Source: Alphaproteobacteria bacterium
GTDB taxonomy: Bacteria > Pseudomonadota > Alphaproteobacteria > Puniceispirillales > Marisalimonadaceae
Assembly: GCA_016777645.1 (NCBI GenBank)
Contig: JADHRC010000110.1
Coordinates: 1-5,473 of the forward strand
Length of the DNA: 5,473 nt
Reading direction: 5' to 3'
Of the stretch, positions 1-4,190 are shown piece by piece (within the stretch, counting starts at the first letter, position 1; every line of letters begins with the position of its first letter). The notes below the pieces were generated by a model. It saw nothing but the letters and a program-made list of their open reading frames with translations, was not told the DNA's origin and did no database searches. The position numbers and the translations under genes were made by a program.

Positions 1-192
1 ATAGTTTCGATAATTGTTTGTGTTGTTAATGGTCCAGGAGAAGCAAAAGAAACGGATATTGGTTTAACTGGTGGAGGTAAAGGTACCCATCAGATTTATG
101 TAAATGGGATTACAGATCATATCATTAAAAATGAGAATGTAGCCGATTATATTGTAAAATTTGTTCAAGACAAACTTGCTCATTCTAATTAA
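1..192 (+). CDS. ispG: IspG, 4-hydroxy-3-methylbut-2-en-1-yl diphosphate synthase, C-terminal end (5' truncated by window)
   Basis: The frame is open from base 1 to a TAA at 190-192 and gives the last 63 residues. IspG is a cytosolic [4Fe-4S] enzyme that converts methylerythritol cyclodiphosphate to HMBPP in the non-mevalonate isoprenoid pathway. The segment CVVNGPGEA followed by TDIGLTGGGKGTHQIYVNG is the diagnostic C-terminal signature. In this family the Cys (residue 7 here) and the Glu seven residues later (residue 14) are cluster ligands, and both are present. The residue before the Cys is Val, where bacterial homologues such as E. coli have Gly. The start and the other two cluster cysteines lie outside the window. 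hisS follows after 35 bp on the same strand, so the two may be co-transcribed. Identity is secure; only completeness is unknown. Confidence 0.93.
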   Translation: MVSIIVCVVNGPGEAKETDIGLTGGGKGTHQIYVNGITDHIIKNENVADYIVKFVQDKLAHSN

Positions 193-227
193 GTTTCATT
201 AATATATTATACAATTACAGGGTTAAA

Positions 228-1478
228 ATGGATAAGCTTAGAACGGTTAGAGGTGTACATGATACATTACCTGAGGTATTAGATAAGCATAATAAAGTTA
301 TTGATAAAGGTTTAAAAATATCTAATCAATATTGTTATTCTCAAATAGAAACACCAATATTTGAATTTTCTGAAATTTTTATAAAACCTCTTGGAAAATC
401 AAGTGATATTGTAACAAAAGAAAATTATATTTTCAAAGATCGTAGCGATGATGAACTAATGTTGAGACCAGAAGGAACTTCTGGAGTTGTTAGAGCTTTT
501 TTAAATGCAGGATTAATACAAGAGGTGCCCCAACGTTTTTCTTATTTTGGTCCAATGTTTAGATATGAAAGGCCACAAAAAGGTAGATTAAGACAATTTA
601 AACAATTTGGAATTGAGTGCCTAGGTCTTAGTAATCCAATGGCAGATGTTGAGGTCATATCAGTAGGGTATGATTATTTACAAGAGTTAGGTTTAATTAA
701 TTCCTTAACGTTAAAAATTAATACGCTGGGAGACGAAGAAAGCAGGTTGAATTACAGGAAGGTTTTAATAGAATATCTAAATGATTACAAATCAAATCTT
801 TCTGAAGATAGCGTTAAAAGATTATCTCAAAACCCCTTAAGAATCCTTGACTCAAAGAACCAAAATGACCAAAAAATTCTCATAAAAGCTCCTAATATTT
901 TAGATTATTTAAACCAAGAATCAAAAGATAGATTTGAAAAAGTTACAGAAGGACTAGAAGCTTTAGGGATTGATTACTATATAGACAAAAATTTAGTTAG
1001 GGGTCTAGATTATTATTGCCATACAGCTTTTGAATTTATTACAGAAAAATTAGGTGCTCAAGGGACTGTTCTTGCGGGTGGAAGATATGATGGCTTATCT
1101 AAAATGCTAGGAGGACCAGATATTCCTGGTGTTGGCTGGGCAGCAGGTGTGGAAAGATTGTCTTTAATGGTAGAAAGTGATTTTTCAAATAAACCAGATG
1201 TTGTTTTATTAGGTGTGTCAGAAGAATATAATACTTCGTTACTTTATATAATGAAATCTCTTGTCAAATCTGGTTTAAAAGTAGAGATTTTTTATACAGG
1301 TAGCATGTCTAAAAAATTTAAAAGGGCTAACAAAATCAATGCTTCCTTTGCTATCATTTTAGGTGAAGAAGAGATAAAAAATAAAGTTATAAAACTTAAA
1401 AACCTTTTTTCTGGATCAGAAGAGTTAATAAGATTAGAAACTGCCATAGAAACTATAAAAAATTTTTCAAATAATTAG
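228..1478 (+). CDS. hisS: Histidyl-tRNA synthetase
   Basis: This cytosolic class II aminoacyl-tRNA synthetase charges tRNA-His with histidine. The protein has 416 residues, close to the 424 of E. coli. The RGVHDTLP start (residues 8-15) matches the family N-terminus and supports the ATG at 228; a weak AGGG lies 5 bases upstream. Motif 2 is at residues 111-130 (FRYERPQKGR then LRQFKQFG). The HisA signature LVRGLDYY is at 256-263, with the catalytic Arg at 258. AGGRYDGL is at 283-290, and motif 3 (GVGWAAGVERL) is at 301-311. The C-terminal part, from about residue 322, is the anticodon-binding domain. Motif 2 is the canonical bacterial form, not the divergent PGPGRFRQF form known from Caulobacter and Rhizobiales. 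The gene ends in TAG, directly followed by the prfA start region, so translational coupling is likely. Confidence 0.97.
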   Translation: MDKLRTVRGVHDTLPEVLDKHNKVIDKGLKISNQYCYSQIETPIFEFSEIFIKPLGKSSDIVTKENYIFKDRSDDELMLRPEGTSGVVRAFLNAGLIQEVPQRFSYFGPMFRYERPQKGRLRQFKQFGIECLGLSNPMADVEVISVGYDYLQELGLINSLTLKINTLGDEESRLNYRKVLIEYLNDYKSNLSEDSVKRLSQNPLRILDSKNQNDQKILIKAPNILDYLNQESKDRFEKVTEGLEALGIDYYIDKNLVRGLDYYCHTAFEFITEKLGAQGTVLAGGRYDGLSKMLGGPDIPGVGWAAGVERLSLMVESDFSNKPDVVLLGVSEEYNTSLLYIMKSLVKSGLKVEIFYTGSMSKKFKRANKINASFAIILGEEEIKNKVIKLKNLFSGSEELIRLETAIETIKNFSNN

Positions 1479-1480
1479 TT

Positions 1481-1484
1481 GGAG
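1481..1484 (+). promoter_or_regulatory. Shine-Dalgarno GGAG for prfA
   Basis: GGAG lies three bases after the hisS TAG stop and six bases before the TTG at 1491. This is the best Shine-Dalgarno match and spacing at any gene junction in the window. It argues that prfA starts at 1491 rather than at the in-frame TTG at 1479, which would contain the GGAG inside its own coding sequence. Confidence 0.65.
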
Positions 1485-1490
1485 CAATCT

Positions 1491-2567
1491 TTGAGTTTAA
1501 AAAATAATATAGATAAAATTATCTATCGGGAAAATGAAATAGAAAAATTGTTAGTTAATTCCTCTTCTCTAAAACCATCTCAGTTAGCAGAATTGTCAAA
1601 AGAATTATCAGAAATAAAAACAATAGCAGATTTAGCCAGACAAAAAGATGAAATGGTTAAAGAGCTCATTGATCTCAGTGAGATATTAAATGACAACAAA
1701 GTTGACGAAGAAATAAAAAATATTGCGACAGAAGAATTTAGTTCTTTAAAAGAGGCTGTAAACAATATTGAGCGTGATATTCAGTTTGCTTTACTACCAA
1801 AAGATAAAGATGATACTCGTAATGTTATTATTGAAGTTAGGGCTGGAACAGGTGGAGATGAGGCAGGTTTGTTTGCATCAGATTTATTTGCAATGTATGA
1901 AAAATTGTCTTTGAAACATAGATGGAAATTCGAGGTTATGGAAGTTTCTGAAACATCTGTGGGAGGTTATAAAGAAGCTCAAGCTAATATAATTGGAAAT
2001 GGAGTTTTTGGTAGATTAAAATTTGAATCTGGAGTTCATAGAGTTCAAAGAGTACCTACAACAGAAACTAGTGGAAGAATTCATACATCAGCTGCGACTG
2101 TTGCTGTTCTCCCAGAGGTTGAGGATTTAGAAATTTCTATTGAGGAGAAAGATCTTAGAATTGATGTTTTCAGATCAAGTGGGCCTGGCGGTCAATCAGT
2201 TAATACAACAGATTCTGCTGTACGTATTACTCACATACCATCAGGCATAGTAGTCAGCCAACAAGATGAAAAATCTCAGCATAAAAACAGAGCAAAAGCT
2301 ATGAAAATTCTCCAGTCTAGATTATATGAATCTGAAAGAAAAAAACAGCAAGATGAGAGATCATCATCACGGAAAACACAAGTTGGTTCAGGCGACAGGT
2401 CAGAAAGAATAAGAACATATAATTTTCCTCAAGGAAGGGTTACTGACCACAGGATCAATATAACATTACATAAGTTAGACAAGGTTTTAAACGGAGAAGC
2501 TCTTGATGAACTTATAGATGCTTTAATAGTTGAAGATAGGATGCTAAAATTGTCGTCTAATGAATAA
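1491..2567 (+). CDS. prfA: Peptide chain release factor 1 (RF1)
   Basis: RF1 ends translation at UAA and UAG by triggering hydrolysis of peptidyl-tRNA on the ribosome. From TTG 1491 the protein has 358 residues (E. coli RF1: 360). An N-terminal helical domain is followed by the PCRF domain (EVRAGTGGDEAGLFA). The stop-codon-reading PxT loop is PTT at residues 189-191, the RF1-type PxT rather than the SPF of RF2. The catalytic GGQ is at 233-235, the numbering known for E. coli RF1. A typical TYNFPQGRVTDHRIN block lies near the end. No ATG is available near the 5' end. TTG 1479 is also in frame and abuts the hisS stop, but TTG 1491 has a well-spaced GGAG. The 3' end overlaps prmC by 8 bp. RF1 and PrmC are functional partners, so the pair is a classic operon arrangement. 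Confidence 0.96.
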   Translation: MSLKNNIDKIIYRENEIEKLLVNSSSLKPSQLAELSKELSEIKTIADLARQKDEMVKELIDLSEILNDNKVDEEIKNIATEEFSSLKEAVNNIERDIQFALLPKDKDDTRNVIIEVRAGTGGDEAGLFASDLFAMYEKLSLKHRWKFEVMEVSETSVGGYKEAQANIIGNGVFGRLKFESGVHRVQRVPTTETSGRIHTSAATVAVLPEVEDLEISIEEKDLRIDVFRSSGPGGQSVNTTDSAVRITHIPSGIVVSQQDEKSQHKNRAKAMKILQSRLYESERKKQQDERSSSRKTQVGSGDRSERIRTYNFPQGRVTDHRINITLHKLDKVLNGEALDELIDALIVEDRMLKLSSNE

Positions 2568-3447
2568 AAGTAAAATTGATGTTTATACTCTTATTAAACC
2601 AGAGATAGAAAAACTAAAAAAAAATGGTTGTGAAACAGCTAGTTTAGACTGCAGGTTATTACTTTCTAAAGTAATAAAAAAAGCAGACCCTGTGTATATG
2701 CATCAAGATATTTTTATTACAGATAACGAAATCAATAAATTCAGGGCCTTAATATCAGAGAGGGCTGAAGGTAAACCTGTATCTCGAATAATAAATAAAA
2801 GAAGCTTTTGGAAGAGAGATTTTAAACTAAATGAAGAAGCTTTGGATCCAAGAGCGGATTCTGAAATTTTAATTACGACAATATTAAAATATTATCCTAA
2901 TTTGCATGAAAAATTAAACATATTAGATCTAGGATCAGGTTCTGGATGTTTAGGGTTATCTCTTTTAGAAGAGTACAAAAATTCATATGTAACTTTTGTA
3001 GATATTTCAGAAAAATCTCTTCAAATTGCAAAGGTTAATGCGAAGGAATTTAGTCTAGCTGACAGGTCAAAATACTATAATTGTGATTGGAATGAAAAAG
3101 ACTGGGACAGAAACTTGCTAGAATTCGCAGAACAATCTAAATTTGATATTGTGGTAAGTAATCCACCTTATATACCTACCAATAATATTAAACTCTTAAA
3201 AAAAGAAGTTAAAAACTTTGATCCAATGACAGCTTTGGATGGTGGTGAAGATGGTTTAATTGCATACAAAAGTATTTTTTTGAGATTAAAGAACCTTTTA
3301 AAAGATAAAGGAAAAGTGTTTGTAGAGATAGGAGAAGGACAACAAAGTTCTGTAAGTAAAATTGGTATTGAAAATAATTTCCTAGAAATAGGATATGAAA
3401 AGGATTTATCAGGAATAGTAAGAGTTATAATTTTTTTAGCTAAATAA
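2560..3447 (+). CDS. prmC: PrmC (HemK), release factor glutamine N5-methyltransferase
   Basis: This cytosolic SAM-dependent enzyme methylates the glutamine of the GGQ motif in RF1 and RF2, raising termination efficiency. The protein has 295 residues, somewhat longer than E. coli PrmC (277). A helical N-terminal substrate-binding domain covers about residues 1-85. It is followed by the family linker GKPVSRIINKRSFW (71-84) and DPRADSE (96-102), which corresponds to the usual PRPxTE. The SAM-binding motif ILDLGSGSGCLG is at 121-132. The catalytic NPPY that holds the target glutamine is at 201-204. DPMTALDGGEDGL at 221-233 is the usual PrmC sequence after it. The ATG lies within the last codons of prfA (8-bp overlap) and has no clear Shine-Dalgarno, so translation probably depends on ribosomes finishing prfA. 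It is probably the last gene of the hisS-prfA-prmC unit. Confidence 0.96.
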   Translation: MNKSKIDVYTLIKPEIEKLKKNGCETASLDCRLLLSKVIKKADPVYMHQDIFITDNEINKFRALISERAEGKPVSRIINKRSFWKRDFKLNEEALDPRADSEILITTILKYYPNLHEKLNILDLGSGSGCLGLSLLEEYKNSYVTFVDISEKSLQIAKVNAKEFSLADRSKYYNCDWNEKDWDRNLLEFAEQSKFDIVVSNPPYIPTNNIKLLKKEVKNFDPMTALDGGEDGLIAYKSIFLRLKNLLKDKGKVFVEIGEGQQSSVSKIGIENNFLEIGYEKDLSGIVRVIIFLAK

Positions 3448-3474
3448 TCTTTTTACTTGGCTAAAGAATAAAAA

Positions 3475-3509
3475 CTTATTATAAAGGTTGGGAATAAGCC
3501 ATTGCTTAT
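3475..3509 (+). repeat. Competing short hairpins sharing one arm
   Basis: CTTATT (3475-3480) is complementary to AATAAG (3493-3498), with a 12-base loop. An overlapping arm, ATAAGC (3494-3499), is complementary to GCTTAT (3504-3509), with a 4-base CATT loop. The two six-base stems use the same central bases and cannot form together. This is visible in the sequence. Any switching role is inference, and AT-rich DNA produces such short arms by chance. Confidence 0.35.
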
Positions 3510-3529
3510 GTAGATAATCTTAAATTTAT

Positions 3530-3571
3530 AATAAAGTCCATTATTTTGAAAAGGACTTATTTTAATATTTT
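3530..3571 (+). terminator. Possible rho-independent terminator after prmC
   Basis: The arm at 3530-3539 (AATAAAGTCC) pairs with GGACTTATT at 3553-3561, giving nine pairs with one bulged A around a 13-base loop. The stem core is GTCC/GGAC. It is followed by a T-rich stretch to 3571, interrupted by a few A. It lies 83 bp past the prmC stop and could end the hisS-prfA-prmC transcript. The loop is long and the T-run imperfect, so the call is tentative. Confidence 0.35.
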
Positions 3572-3615
3572 AAATTAAGTATTGAATTAAATTAAAAAGC
3601 TATTTTAGGTACATT

Positions 3616-4107
3616 ATGAGACAGCAAAATAATGGGCGTCGTCGCCCAAACCGTGGATCTAGTCGTAGAAATTTTGGAAATGGCAATTCTAGTGGTAACT
3701 TGAATAAAAATACAGTTATTGATAGCTCGGGGCCAGATGGTCGTCAAAGAGGTTCTGCTTCTCAATTGAATGAAAAGTATCTCAGTTTGGCGTCTGATGC
3801 TTCATCATCTGATGATTATGTTTTAGCAGAATCTTTTCTGCAGTTTGCAGACCATTATTATAGACTTCAAAAAGAAATAGAAATAAATGCTGAGCAGAAA
3901 GAAATAAAGCAAAAATCTGAGTTAAAACCTATTGAAAATAGTCTTGGCGAGATTGAATCTGATAACAATGAAAAAAAACCATCTAGAAGAAAAAGAGGTT
4001 TTCAAATAAGAGAAGCTGAGTTGTCTTCATTAGAGGATAAAGAGGGATCAGATAAGGTTGATGTAACAATCGAAGAGAATACTAATACTGGTAATGTCAT
4101 AGTTTAA
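3616..4107 (+). CDS. DUF4167 domain-containing protein, function unknown
   Basis: The protein has 163 residues. I recognise the DUF4167 family, characteristic of Alphaproteobacteria and commonly found between prmC and clpB. The function is not known to me. Residues 1-25 are rich in Arg, Asn and Gly (GRRRPNRG, SSRRN), a low-complexity basic tail of the kind that often contacts nucleic acid. The conserved core is about residues 34-85: SSGPDGRQRGSASQLNEKYL then FLQFADHYYRL, matching the family pattern NGPD..RG.A....EKY..LA.DA...D...AE...Q.AEHY.R. The rest is charged and probably disordered, with a basic patch at 122-128 (PSRRKRG) and an acidic end. There is no Cys, Trp, signal peptide or membrane segment, so it is probably cytosolic. 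The start fits the family and has an AGG six bases upstream. Arg codons are CGN near the start but AGA later. Confidence 0.88.
   Translation: MRQQNNGRRRPNRGSSRRNFGNGNSSGNLNKNTVIDSSGPDGRQRGSASQLNEKYLSLASDASSSDDYVLAESFLQFADHYYRLQKEIEINAEQKEIKQKSELKPIENSLGEIESDNNEKKPSRRKRGFQIREAELSSLEDKEGSDKVDVTIEENTNTGNVIV
3633..3648 (+). other. GC-rich hairpin just inside the DUF4167 coding region
   Basis: TGGGCG (3633-3638) and CGCCCA (3643-3648) form a perfect six-base stem around a TCGT loop. It starts 17 bases after the A of the start codon. It is the most GC-rich stem in an otherwise AT-rich window and lies in the region where mRNA structure can affect initiation. It encodes part of the NGRRRP stretch, so it may be only a by-product of choosing CGT/CGC arginine codons there. 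Confidence 0.45.
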
Positions 4108-4130
4108 AAACTTATAGTTAACAAATGTTT

Positions 4131-4159
4131 ATTGAAAAACTCTAGCAGAGTTTCCATAT
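4131..4159 (+). promoter_or_regulatory. RpoH (sigma-32)-like heat-shock promoter for clpB
   Basis: ATTGAAA at 4131-4137 matches the sigma-32 -35 element CTTGAAA at six of seven bases. TTCCATAT at 4152-4159 matches the -10 element CCCCATNT except for the first two C. The 14-bp spacing lies in the known range. Transcription would begin near 4166, giving a leader of about 25 bases before the clpB frame. clpB is a classic RpoH target in proteobacteria, which supports the call; no start site has been mapped. Confidence 0.5.
4137..4153 (+). repeat. 17-bp palindrome in the clpB promoter spacer
   Basis: AAACTCT (4137-4143) and AGAGTTT (4147-4153) are perfect inverted repeats around AGC. The repeat fills the space between the proposed -35 and -10 elements. 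It could be an operator for a dimeric regulator. It could also be the 3' hairpin of the DUF4167 transcript, but no T-run follows. It does not match CIRCE (TTAGCACTC-N9-GAGTGCTAA). Confidence 0.5.
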
Positions 4160-4190
4160 ATATTAAAATTTAATATTATGGTATTTAACA

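Larger units (their letters stand above)
3448..3615 (+). other. Non-coding gap between prmC and the DUF4167 gene
   Basis: This 168-bp gap is long for an otherwise tightly packed window. I see no gene in it. It holds several short inverted repeats (3475-3509 and 3530-3561) and a T-rich run at 3560-3571. A TTGAAA at 3546-3551 followed 17 bp later by TTTAAA is a weak promoter-like pair, not convincing in DNA this AT-rich. The gap must hold the 3' end of the prmC transcript and probably the promoter of the DUF4167 gene. The start codon at 3616 is preceded by AGG at 3607-3609, spaced six bases. Confidence 0.6.

Noticed and set aside
176..205. Possible promoter for hisS (TTGCTC with TAATAT 18 bp downstream)
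   Set aside because: Both elements match the consensus poorly, and AT-rich DNA yields such pairs by chance; read-through from ispG over the 35-bp gap is as likely.
1580..1765. 61-codon - strand reading frame inside prfA
   Set aside because: Antisense to the RF1 N-terminal domain; low-complexity Ser/Phe/Ile-rich product with no family resemblance.
3448..3615. Small gene or tRNA in the prmC-DUF4167 gap
   Set aside because: No open frame of useful length with a ribosome site and no cloverleaf-like arms or TTCGA-type loop were seen.
4137..4153. Palindrome as a CIRCE element or rho-independent terminator
   Set aside because: The arms do not match CIRCE in sequence or spacing, and no T-run follows, only CCATATATATT.
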